From Microbotryum silenes-acaulis (lineage: Eukaryota > Basidiomycota > Microbotryomycetes > Microbotryales > Microbotryaceae): a stretch of DNA of 64,000 bases. Location: NCBI GenBank assembly GCA_003665825.1, contig QPFY01000003.1, forward strand, positions 992,001 to 1,056,000. The letters run 5' to 3'. The number at the start of each line of letters is the position of its first letter. The stretch's first letter is position 1. The notes under the pieces were generated by a model. The model saw only the letters and a list, made by a program, of their open reading frames with translations. It searched no databases and was not told the origin of the DNA. The position numbers and the translations under genes were made by a program. Shown one piece after another: positions 46,195 through 56,256 of this stretch.

Positions 46195-46440
46195 CATAGG
46201 AGAGCTTGTCGTGAAACATGGGCGGAGTATCTAGTACATCGTCCATGATCGCCGCAATAATAGGAAGGATGTTCTCGGGAGGTGGAGGTCGACGACCAGA
46301 ATATGCAGAAGGTGGTCGGAAGGATCGACGTTCTTAAATTGGCTAAGATTTGGACCCGTGCGAACCATAGCGTAACCTTCACGAGGAGCGAAAGCGGCAT
46401 CCTCCGCCTCACCGAGAGTCCTGAGCGTCAGCGCGTCAGT
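46195..46440 (-). pseudogene. copia polyprotein fragment
   Basis: The fragment reads FAPREGYAMVRTGPNLSQF and NVDPSDHLLHIL in one frame. This matches LAPREGYAIVRTGPNPGQF and [11 protein letters not shown] of the element at 24.7-30.0 kb (26880-26970). It is a short, diverged piece with no LTR, next to the duplicated carrier fragment. Confidence 0.85.
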
Positions 46441-46469
46441 GTCCAGTTCCAAGCGAAGCTGCAGGAGGC

Positions 46470-46985
46470 CGCGTAAGCCGTCGGATGGACGAAGCACGGG
46501 ACGGAAAGGGCAGTCATGCAACGTGGGTGGCAGAGAGGGAATATACAATCAGTAACGCATATTTTGATGAGACGCTGGGGCTCAGACTGCCGCGCTAGAC
46601 CGGTTGAGGCTCCCTCGGCCGCGGGAGGCCGCCGGGGGCGGCGGGGCGGATGACGATGACGACGACGAAGACGCCGCTGAGATCGATGCTGCTGATGTTG
46701 AGTCGAGCGCAGGTGGTGTAGCTGGAGCGTGGATCCTGCTCGCAGCAACAGGACTCAGCGTCTCCCCTCGCTTGCGAGTTCCTGACGAGAGGTGCTCTGG
46801 CTCGATCGGATCTGACAGCGATCGACGATGGCGTGTGAAAGAGTGTGGAAGAGGGGAAGGAAAGAAAAGTGGAGCGCAAGCAAAGTGGAGCGCAACCCCC
46901 AAGCCGATTACGACCACTCATTAGCGATCACTAGACCACTTGCATTACCAAACGGGCAATTCCAATCGCGCCACGGGCGACGAAC
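46470..46985 (-). pseudogene. Duplicated 5' part of the Leu5-type carrier (promoter, exon 1, start of intron 1)
   Basis: On the minus strand the order matches 43190-43640 of the intact gene: upstream CCACTTTTCTTT region, GAGGGGAGACGCTGAGTCC in place of the start (ATG has become CTG), [20 protein letters not shown], then intron-1 sequence with TCTGCCACCCACGTTGCATG. The start codon is lost and the copy ends inside intron 1. Its upstream part also matches 8569-8640. Confidence 0.85.
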
Positions 46986-47017
46986 TGCCTTCGCTCAGTT
47001 CGCTGGGCGATGGCCTG

Positions 47018-47656
47018 CAAGGGTTCTCATAGGATCAGATCACCGGAGAATCGGATCAGATCCGTTTTTTTTTCCATCTCGCGTTGATCGATCCTTTCTT
47101 GATCCTATCCAGAAAGATCAATTTGATCTGAGACATTCAGCTGCCTTATATGGCAACAGATGACCACATCTCACTAGTTGTCGCTATCGGTGTTGAGCGC
47201 ATCATTGTCACTACCACCACCACTACAGTTGTGCCCATTATAACTATCCTCCTCATCCTTGTTGGTGCCATCATCATCATCATCATCGGAAATGATCACC
47301 TCACTGATTCGCCTTTTTTATGAGCTCCGGTTGCGCGCGTTGCCCTCGCCGGTTAAATGGGTTTCGTATGACATCTACAAAATGCGAACATGATTTTATA
47401 GTCAGTTCAGACTTGTGTAACAAAGGTCATGTCGGATAGTGGTACACACCCTGCAGAACTCTCTTGTGAACGGCAGGTATCAATTAAAGGGCTCTCTACC
47501 AAGTAACGACGCTACTTCCCCCCCCCCCCCACACACACCCCTTCTCCCGAGGCTTGATCTATCTTATGTTGATCCTGCCGAGCTAGGATCAGGATCGATC
47601 TGATCCTAATTTTTAGGATCAAGATCAGATCAGATCAGATCCTATGAGAATCCTTG
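47018..47656. mobile_element. MITE-like element with GATC-rich termini
   Basis: The ends are inverted copies: CAAGGGTTCTCATAGGATC at the left and, on the opposite strand, CAAGGATTCTCATAGGATC at the right. Repeated GATCAGATC blocks lie just inside both ends. The 639-bp interior has no gene; it includes a CATCATCATCAT run and a C11 run at 47519. No clean target duplication is visible. The CAAGG terminus and size would fit a non-autonomous hAT-like element. Confidence 0.65.
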
Positions 47657-47679
47657 GGCCGATGGGCATCTTCTCAGCT

Positions 47680-47817
47680 TCTGTCGCACCGCGCTGTCGG
47701 TGCTTCTGCCCATCGACCTGCGGTCAAAACATTCTGGATCTCACGTGAGCAGTCCAGTCCAGTCAATGGTCAACCGGTGGTCGTAGCGGTCGGGCCACTG
47801 CACAGCGCACCAAGTTC
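47680..47817. repeat. Right-side continuation of the inverted repeat, separated from the arm by the hAT element
   Basis: The reverse complement aligns to 12961-13110 at about 80 percent by eye. It ends at 47817, where the hAT terminus begins. The identical arm resumes on the other side of the hAT element at 51719. Confidence 0.75.
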
Positions 47818-48558
47818 CAGGGCTTCGCATTAGATCAGATATGCGCGTAGATATCTTTTATCTATCTATAATTTTGCCTTTTTTCGGGCTATCTATAGAT
47901 CTGTCATCTACAGCAGAACAGATAGATGAAAGATAGATATCTAGTGGATATCTACGTAGATAAACGCCACTTGATAGATGATGACTAGATGTGTGGAGGC
48001 ATGCATAGATGTGCGTGTATAGATATGACAGGGCGGACCCTTGTTCCCTTGTCCTCGACACAAAAGGCCTTTGCAGCCATGACAAGATCTCTCCAGCTGC
48101 CGCCAGAAAAACTCGACGAAATGGCAGAATGGCAGCCGTGCCTTGTATTCTATTGACAGACGACGGAGAGCAAGTGCAAATGAGGGAAAGCTAGAGGACT
48201 CGGTTGAAAAATCTATGAAGGGGCAGAAACAGAGAAACAGAGAGAATATATGTTGTTGAGGGTTTATTATGTACATGGGAGAAACGAAGATTTACTCTGT
48301 TGCATACTTGGGTAGCGCTCAAGACGATTCTTCGTCCGTGTCTGAGAGTTCCAGCTCCTCAATCGGCGAATTTTGCGAGAGCGAGGTCGATCGCGAGGAT
48401 TCTCCAGTGACGTTGTGGCGCTGCCGCTTATTCGCTTTGTGGACTGCCGAAGAACTCTTCTTTGCCACGACACGCTTCGATGGAGCACGGAGCTTGCCTG
48501 CAAGAAAGATTATTGGGTCCTCAGTCGCTGCAAGTAGCTGGGGCTAGCATGACTCCTC

Positions 48559-51161
48559 TCATTTGAACTCACTTGCGATGATGGGTCGGGCATGACGAGC
48601 GAAGCCCTCGGGGGTGCCCCCGAAGATAGGAGCGGTCGGGTTAGCCCAGCTACCGAGACACATCTTGGCGTTCAGAACTTCGGCGGAGGTGCTGTGCTGC
48701 ATATAGTTGATCGTCCGGCGGCCGGTGGAGAAAGCGCGTTCCGCATCGCACGCAGTTGGTGGAAGTGTGATGAAGTCAATTGCCATCTCGGCAAAAGCCT
48801 TCTGCCCTGGAATCGCACGTTGTGTCACCCAATACTTGATAGGGCACCCCTTGTAGGCGTCGTTCTTGTTCAGTCTGACGCATCCCCTAGCCCAACGGTA
48901 CTGGAGGAAGGCATCTGGCTCGTAGTAGTTGTGAGAGCCTTGTGTGTCACCTCCTTCATCACCATACAAATCGTGGTCGGAGCAAGCATCGGAATCAATC
49001 GGGGACGGAGGACCAGCTTCGGGGATGTCCTCATAGAGAGGAAGGTACACCTTCTTGTAGATTTCATGGAGCTTCCATCAGCAAAATGGGCACTCGGCGC
49101 GCACCGCTTAAAGGCGCTTAAGGACGTCTTGTTAAGCGTCCTTAAGCGTCCTTAAGCGGGGCTTAAGCGCCTTTAGGCGGGGCTTAAGCGCCTTTAAGCG
49201 GTGCGCGCCGAGTGCCCATTTTGCTGATGTCTTCTGCTTCTCATTGATATCGGTTTCGGCCCAAGCAGTTCCAGGTCGCTGAAAGAATCGCAGATGGTGA
49301 CGAGGATGAAAGAACATCGACCCAAATGCAGCAATCGAATCGTCGCCAACCTTCGAGTAGTAGTTGCCCAGAACAATCAAAGCGGACTTGGCTGCGATGC
49401 GCACCATGGGAGAAGCGGTTTGAGCCTTGTTGTCAAGCATGCCTTCAACTCGTTCGAACTCGGTGATGACATCCCAAGTGCGAGGCGTTGCATCTTGGAA
49501 CTGAACCGTCAGGGTCTTGAGGTATTCGCCAATGTCAAGGAGCTCTTTAACGATATCAAGTGCGTCATCAGGAAGGGCGAATTTGTCCACGATGTTCGAG
49601 GGTGTGTCGTCGCGCGCCATATAGTAGTCGATGGCACTCGAGAACAGAACATGGCTCTGAAGGCAGAGGTGAATAGAGTTCCAACGCGTCTCGTTTTTGC
49701 GGGAAAGCTCCGTCACCTTGGAATCGGGTCGGTCCTTGGCGGTGGCAACGACCGACTGCTGCCATCTGTGTTTGTCGGAGGATTTGACTCTCAGTCCCGA
49801 AACGTGTTGTGCAAAATCGGCGATCGTAGGAATGATGGTCATGCATTTTCGTCGAAGGATGGGTTGAATCTTGATGCCGACCGACTCGCCCCAATCCAAA
49901 GCCTCTCTCAAGCAAGTCTTCGAATTGTTCACCGTAAATTCCACTGCTGAAATGTCGTAGTCACCAGAGGCAGTCGCAATGGACAGAGCTTGAGCAATCT
50001 CGTCGTCGATCCTCTGATCTTCAGCATCCGAATCATCTTCGACATTGGGATGACCGTCGAAAGCAGATATATGCTTGCCAGTCGTGTTCTTGTGCGCCCG
50101 AAGAGTAGGCGGACGAGCAGGGGCCATGGAAAAGGCAGCGTAAAGTGCGCCCATCACTAGCTGGAGAATGTGGGCGAAGCAGCGAACTCGCATCTCGGGT
50201 CCCCACCACGAGTCATTGAGGTTCTTGTACTCCATCGCCATCTTGTTGCAGTTCGAGGCGTTGTCCATCACGAGGGTTCGAACGAGATGCGAGATCTTGA
50301 ACTCTTCGACGCATTCATGAAGCGACGCTGCGAGCTCTTTCCCGCCGTGGCGACCTTTCGACTCGATGAACTTGAGTATGTGACGATGAACGACGCCATC
50401 TTGTTCATACACTACGACGACTCCGAGAACACTGATGCAGTTGGGAGCGGTCCAACCATCGATAACCAGATGAATCCCGCAATTTCGCTTGACAAGAAAT
50501 TCGCCGAATTGAACCGACAGCTCCCTATGTAGATGAACGAGTAGCCTCTTGACGGTGTCGTGACTACCGAGGATAGCATTCACATTGGCGACGTGATAGG
50601 AGTAGGCGAGCCAGGTTTGAAGTTGGGGGTCTACGTGGGTGAACGCTTCCTTCGAGATTGCAACGTGAAGAACGATGGATAACATGAACAACGCATTGCC
50701 GAAGATTGCAGCAGAAAGAAATGGTTGCACGTTCTGAAAGTACAAGACAGAAAAATCTTTAGTGACCTGCTGTAACAGCCTGCAAACATTATTTCAAGCG
50801 AACTAACCGTGTTCGCCCCTTCCCCCCTGGATGCCAGGCATTGTTTGATGCCCCTGTTCCAGTTCGATACGCCGTGTTGGTGTGCGGTCTCGAAGTCAAC
50901 GGTTTCGCAATGAGAGGCTGGACGAGTCTTGCACGTTGCTCGGATCTTCAATTTGCCATTCGATCGAAACACGACGACATCGAAATGATCCCACTTTCCC
51001 GAGGTCCGGGAGAAAAGGAAGGCCCGAGCAACGTCGGCGCACCTCGCTTGCAATCGGTCTTCGGGGCCAGCAGACCGAAGCTCGGTGTAGAACACTTTTG
51101 CTTCCGCCTCCGTGCTGAAGACAGTGGCGACAAGATCTTCTGCGGCAGTAGGAGTAGCCAT
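48559..51161 (-). pseudogene. hAT transposase gene, interrupted
   Basis: The transposase cuts and pastes the element through a DDE/RNase-H-like core. Exon 1 runs from the ATG at 51159-51161 (an in-frame ATG at 51296 is an alternative) to about 50815 and joins NVQPFLSAAIF at about 50733 after a GTTAGT...TTTCAG intron. Landmarks: LVIDGWTAPNCISVLGV, LVMDNASNCNKMA, RCFAHILQLVMGAL, SRKNETRWNSIHLC, and the C-terminal hATC dimerisation region (FITLPPTACDAERAFSTGRR, then CLGSWANP). A BED-type zinc finger is not clear. The frame is broken at 49226-49079 by a palindromic insert that brings in a stop. Confidence 0.9.
49079..49226. mobile_element. 148-bp palindromic foldback element inside the hAT transposase
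   Basis: The element begins CAGCAAAATGGGCAC and ends GTGCCCATTTTGCTG. Including the flanking AT on each side, the arms 49077-49122 and 49183-49228 are perfect inverted repeats over 46 bp. The centre holds repeated CCTTAAGCG-type units. The dinucleotide AT flanks both sides (49077-49078, 49227-49228). Removing the element with one AT joins EKQKT to WKLHEIYKK in the transposase frame. Confidence 0.85.
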
Positions 51162-52051
51162 GTTGTAGCAAGATGAGGAGTTTGGGGATTTATGAGCTAG
51201 AGAGGGAGAAGACGGGGAGGTACTACTAGAAAGGGGAGAAGTGAAACCGGCAGACGACCAGTGGCAATATGCGGACTCCAAAATCTTCTGGCTCATTTGC
51301 CCGTTTCCTTTCAGGAGCTCAGGTCTCAGGCCTCATGCCTTCAAGATAGGCAATGTTTTGCTTCGCTTCCGAGATAGAAGCCGACCGAACTAGTAGGGCA
51401 CAACGGGCAGCCGGGAGGGCGGCCTTGGGCAGCCAGGAGGGCGGCCTCTGTCTCACCGCCACCGTTCGGAGCCAAGCCAATGACTTGATAAGGTCTTGGA
51501 AACTTAAGCGGATATGCTTCTTGAATATGCTTGAACCCCTCTGACCATGGACAACCTGTCTCCTCAATGTGTATTCCTGGCAGATGCTTTAGATATCTGC
51601 GTAGTTACGTCCAAGCGTATCTGTCTATCTATGATCTATGGCCATATAGATAGATGAACGAAAGTTATAGGAGGTGTAGATATAGATAGGCATCTATCTG
51701 ATCTAATGCGAAGCCCTGGCACCAACTCGGACGAGTCGGAGCCTTGAAGGGGACCGGGACGGACTCGGGTCGGGCTAGATTTAACGATATTTGAGACAAA
51801 GTGATCTCATACTACTCCCATACATGTTACAAAATTTTGATGTTCATGCTAGGAAGTGGGCGTTTTGAAAGTCGCAGTTGCGCAAGGTCGACTCTCTCGC
51901 TCGGTACACATTTTTTCGCGCTGCACCACGCGAAAGACGTCGACTGGACGTCGTCTGACGTCGGCGCGTCGAGTCGCGCGGCGCGCTGTCCGTCGCAGCC
52001 GGCTACATCTCAACTCCGCACCGTCATTGACGCATGGCCGAACACGTCTAG

Positions 52052-54481
52052 ATGCCGACATGGAATCAACGCAAACGCGTTATCAATGCGACACTGTCCT
52101 CGTTGGCTCGCTCTCTGCCTTCGACCGCGCTGCCGAACGAGCTGCTGCACCTGACCTTGTCCGAGGTTGAGAGACTGGCAGCACAGGGACAGGGTACGTG
52201 GGCATGAGCGACTGCCTTGGAGTACACTGATTAGAATGAAAGCTGACAATGGAACAAATCGACAGATGTGGATCCCGCGTTGCTACGCTTGCAGAAAGCA
52301 GTGTTGAGCATGGATGATTTCGTCGTCACGAGCACGCTCTCTCGCTCCGGCTCCTTTGCCAGTGTACAGCTCGTGATCGCGCAGAAGCACCTTTCCTCGT
52401 CGTCAGCAACGAAACTTGCGGTCAATGGTTCGGTCACACCGAAGTATTACGTCGTAAAGACTCTGAATCGCAGCTGGGGATATCGGATGCAGAACGTGAG
52501 TTCTTTGTACCGAGTCCGATCCTGTCTGCGAATTCTTTCAGAAACGGAAAACCCTGACCAGATTGCCCTTTTCGCCCTCACCCCCCGGTTTCTAATCACA
52601 GCAACAGTTCATAAGGCACGAGCTTGGTATACTTCAGCAGTCGCTCGAAACCCCTCCAGATCGCCGACATACACCCACCCTCATCGCCTCCTTCCTATCG
52701 CCCGAGCGTTTCCATCTCGTGATCTCGCACTGCCCGGGCGGCGATCTGTGGACTCTACTCGAAGCGACGAACGCCAACGTCGCTGCCCATCAGAGACCGG
52801 ACGATTCTCTCGTCAGAATCGTTGGTATTGAGGAAGGACTTGTTCGAGGATGGATGAAGGAATTACTCGAAGCGCTCGAGTGGCTCAATTCCACAGGATG
52901 GGCACATCGGTTCGTCGCCGATCCCAGTGGGGAATTTGCTCCAACCTGGCGAGGGCGCTGATGTTTTCCCTTATTTGCATTGCAGCGACGTCAAACCACA
53001 AAACTTGCTCCTCAACGAAAACGGTCGACTCCTTCTTACCGATTTTGGCTCTGCTGCTCCTATCCGGGGCGACCCCTCCAGAACGTCCACATCGCATCGA
53101 CGGTCTTCGATCGCCAAGAGATACTGCCGAGCCCTCGTTGGAACACCTGACTACATCGCTCCTGAGGTTCTCAAGTACGCCGAAAGTCTTGTTGAACAAG
53201 ACTTCGATGAAAGCTTCGGAGGTGGCGAGCCCAACTCGGACAATGGTGACGAGCGAGCGTATGGCGCTGAAGTGGACTTGTGGAGCTTTGCAGTGGTCAT
53301 TTTCGAGGTGGGTCTAACGCAAAGCGATCAAGTGGACATGCCATTGTGGATCTGACTGGATGATTCGTGAGGATCATAGCTCCTGACCGGTCAGGCGCCA
53401 TTTTTCGCCGAATCGATCGCCGAGACGTATGACCGCATCATCAACTCTGCCGTCAGTCCTTCGGCGCTAGGTCGAAGGTTCGTGGCCCTGTGGGGACGTG
53501 GCTGACCTTTATACTGACCCCGAACAGACAACCTTGGCTCTGCCCCTACCATTTCCCATCACTCCCGCCGCGACATCTCTGATCTCGAGCTTACTCGTCC
53601 CGGCCTCGTCACGACCCTCGCCGATTTCGCTCAGATCGCACCTTTTCTTCAAACCGTTCCCCTCCACCTCGACCTACGTTCCACCAGCCTTCGAGATACC
53701 GGCTTCAACGGGGACCTCATCATCGCCCGAGACTTCGAAAGCCGATGCTGACGACGATGTCCCCCAGCTTTTCAACTTCAATTCGGCCTTTTTCTCTTCC
53801 CCCGGTTTATCGATCCTTCGACCCAGCCCGAAATCGTGCCAGAGGAGTCGAGAACAGGAGGAGCAGTATTGGAAGGGGACATTCACTTGGATGCCTGATC
53901 AAAATGAGTTCGAGCAACATATCTCAACCATAAGCACGGAATCAACACAGGAAACGCAGGCTCGTATGACCACGCGCCAAAGTACCCCTCTTCACCCCTC
54001 CATCTCGCGTCACCGGCACTGTGAGCACCCGATGACCGGCACGCCCATCTCGCGATTGATCGGCGCCCAAACCCCAGTACCAAACCGCTGTCGTACTTCC
54101 TCGACCCCCGTCGAAGAAGGGGATCATGAACAGGATGCTCAACCAGGTCGAGGGAGCAGTGGAAGGGCGAAACGTAATGTCTCTGACCTGGAAGCGTGGA
54201 AGGAGATGCAAGAGAGGGCTTGGGTGGTGGGAATGACGGGGCGGAAGGCGAGTGCGGCGAAAGGGGTCGATCGGGGGATCGCTTCGCCGAGCGATCGATT
54301 GTCCAAAGCCCCTGCACAGTGGAAGGAGGCTGAGAAGGACGACATTGTTGATGGATTGAGGAAGAGGCAGGAGGCTGTCCTGAGAGGCTTGGACGGGCTC
54401 GAGAAGAAGTACGAAAGTTTGTTCAAGCTCGCAGATGCAGAAACGGCCCGATCTTCTCCAAACCTCCGGCAGCGAAAATGA
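52052..54481 (+). CDS. AGC-family serine/threonine protein kinase, right copy
   Basis: Exons are 52052-52193, 52266-52495, 52608-52909, 52986-53307, 53380-53451 and 53528-54481. They encode the same 673-residue protein as the left copy without any difference I could find. It has a short N-terminal region (LHLTLSEVERLAAQGQ), a full catalytic domain with HRDVKPQN and TDFGSA, and a Ser/Pro-rich tail ending SSPNLRQRK. Both copies keep promoter-proximal sequence up to about 330 bases before the start. This copy has a hAT transposon directly upstream of that point, so the two may be expressed differently. The joins are the same as in the left copy, and the exon 3 start could alternatively be six bases earlier. 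Confidence 0.85.
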
Positions 54482-54935
54482 ACGAACGACGTTCATCAAA
54501 CTGACTGTGATGCTGCAAGACCGTCTCCCTTTCATAGTCACTTCCTACATTTGAAAGTTATGCATGTCTTTTCCAGTTCGAACATGAGACCAAATTTCCA
54601 GGAGAGACCGCATACTACGTCAGCGAAAGCACATCCGTTCAATCTGCGTCTCCAAGCCCCACTGCATGACCTGATTCAGGGCACAAACTCCGGCATCATT
54701 TCACAAAGCAGGAGGATGGAAGACATGAGCATCTCAGGAGCGGCATCACCACATATGAAGGATCGGGATGAACGAGCTCAACGTCATATATTCATACTGT
54801 GCTCCAGACACGTCGCGTTCAAACGGTGCCTCGGCCTTGAAGCACAGCCGCTGCTCCGAGTCACTAGGTACGGCCATGGGTAGGGGTAGGGGCCGTAGGA
54901 GAAGTCAAAGAGATGCTCGTCGACGAAGGCTGACT

Positions 54936-55835
54936 CTACTTGGCCAGAGCGGATGACCGTAAATCAACGACGTGGTCAAAATCAGTAGTGCCATCAGGCT
55001 CTGGGTCAAGAAGAATTTCAAACGCTGATCGAGGTGCGGTCAGTAAAAGAAGACGATGATGAGAGCTGCTCATGTCCGAAGAGCCAGTTGGACCGACGCA
55101 CCTCGTAGATGATGCTTCTCTTGCTTCGTGAGTGGACCGAACCACGGTGTTGGATTCGTGCGGAAACGTTCTTGGAACCGCTTGCGATGCTCGGCCATGG
55201 AAGGAAGATCGCGAGAGGGGAGGCGAGCTCGGAGATCGTCGGTGCGGCTCAGAGGAGGGTCGAGTTTGGGATGCCGGGCGTTGTAATCGGCGATGAACGA
55301 GTCACGGAGCATGTGGAGGTCTGATGGAAGGAACTTGGATAGCAGGTTTCAGCACACGTGGTGTGGATCAGGCAGATTGCTCCGCAACGAGCGGGCAAAC
55401 TTAGTCGGCGCCGCCACGACGGATTCATCAGTGCTCACACAATCCGCTATGGCACATGACCTGGTCGAAGTCCTCGAAAGCTTTGGTGCGCGCATCGTGC
55501 AACTCCATCCGGTTTCTCCACATTTCCCAGGAAAAGATGTTGTAGCTTCTCTGGGCCGCAACTTGGGCCTCCTTCGCGTTGACAGCCAGAGCCTTGGTGA
55601 CCATGAGCGTCATTAGCTCAGTCCAGCTTGACGACGGGACGCCTTGCCAGATGACTTCGAGCTCTCGGTAAAAGAAGCGATCTTGCGGCTGATAGTAGAC
55701 CACTTTCGTGAACCGAGCAAGATCTTAGGGAATGAAGTGATTGCGCTCGTCGAGTAGATCATCACGAGTTATACCGCTCGCGGTACTAGGAGCGCTCTTC
55801 GAGAGCGGCTGATGAGGGGTGGCGAGGGCCATCAT
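54936..55835 (-). pseudogene. Decayed member of the unrecognised gene family (copy D, in right arm)
   Basis: This is the inverted twin of copy A, with the same premature TAA after ERNHFIP. The single base difference between the arms lies here: RDSFIADYN instead of RDSFVADYN. Confidence 0.6.
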
Positions 55836-55920
55836 GGGATAGTCAGAGAGGCCCGAAGGAGGCCGAGATCCACACGGCAAGCGATTCGAGTCGACGGATC
55901 GATCCCGTTGAGCTGGACCG

Positions 55921-56256
55921 TGGCCGGTTGCCAAAGGCGACGGGGGCGCCGAGCGAGTCGAAAGGCGAGTGCGGTGTGGACCACTCCCTCTTGCCAGAAT
56001 CAACTACTTTCGCTCGCAACATCCCCTGTTGCTCGCCCGAGACTTCAGAGATTTCTGCTTTCCCGCCCGCCGCCTTGCTTTCGCTGCCCCGCCGGTTTCT
56101 TCGCTGGGCCGTGTCGTGGGGGACCTCGCCCCCAAGCCCAAACCAAAGCCATTTACCCCATATTCACTATTCATCAATAGCGATCGGCACAAACGTCGTT
56201 CAGTCGGAGACTGCTCGTCATATTACTTGGCCGACACGAGACGCTCGACGAGCGAC
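55921..56256 (+). mobile_element. Unclassified repeat element, short version
   Basis: The first 165 bases match the left end of 18014-20157 and the rest match its right end, joined near 56085. The minisatellite and about 1.8 kb of interior are missing. It begins 24 bases outside the right arm of the inverted repeat. Confidence 0.65.

Larger units (their letters stand above)
47818..51718 (-). mobile_element. hAT-family DNA transposon
   Basis: Terminal inverted repeats of at least 23 bp start CAGGGCTTCGCATTAG at both ends; the CAGGG start is typical of hAT. Subterminal ATCTATCTAT-type motifs occur at both ends. The flanks GCACCAAG (followed by TTC) and GCACCAAC look like an 8-bp target duplication with small changes. 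The empty site can be read from the left arm near 12955. The element encodes a transposase that is itself interrupted (49079-49226). Confidence 0.9.
51719..55896. repeat. Right arm of 4178-bp inverted repeat
   Basis: This is the inverted partner of 8784-12961. It directly abuts the hAT transposon at 51718. Beyond 55896 the sequence is unrelated to that left of 8784 and soon enters the short version of the unclassified element. Confidence 0.95.

Noticed and set aside
47810..51726. A perfect 8-bp target duplication for the hAT element
   Set aside because: The flanks GCACCAAG plus TTC and GCACCAAC are similar but not identical, so only an imperfect duplication can be claimed.
53942..54541. A 199-codon minus-strand frame (and its twin at 10139-10738)
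   Set aside because: Antisense to the last exon of the AGC kinase, with no features of its own.
8784..55896. A mating-type locus flipped by inverted repeats
   Set aside because: The architecture invites the idea, but I see no homeodomain, pheromone or pheromone-receptor gene anywhere in the window.
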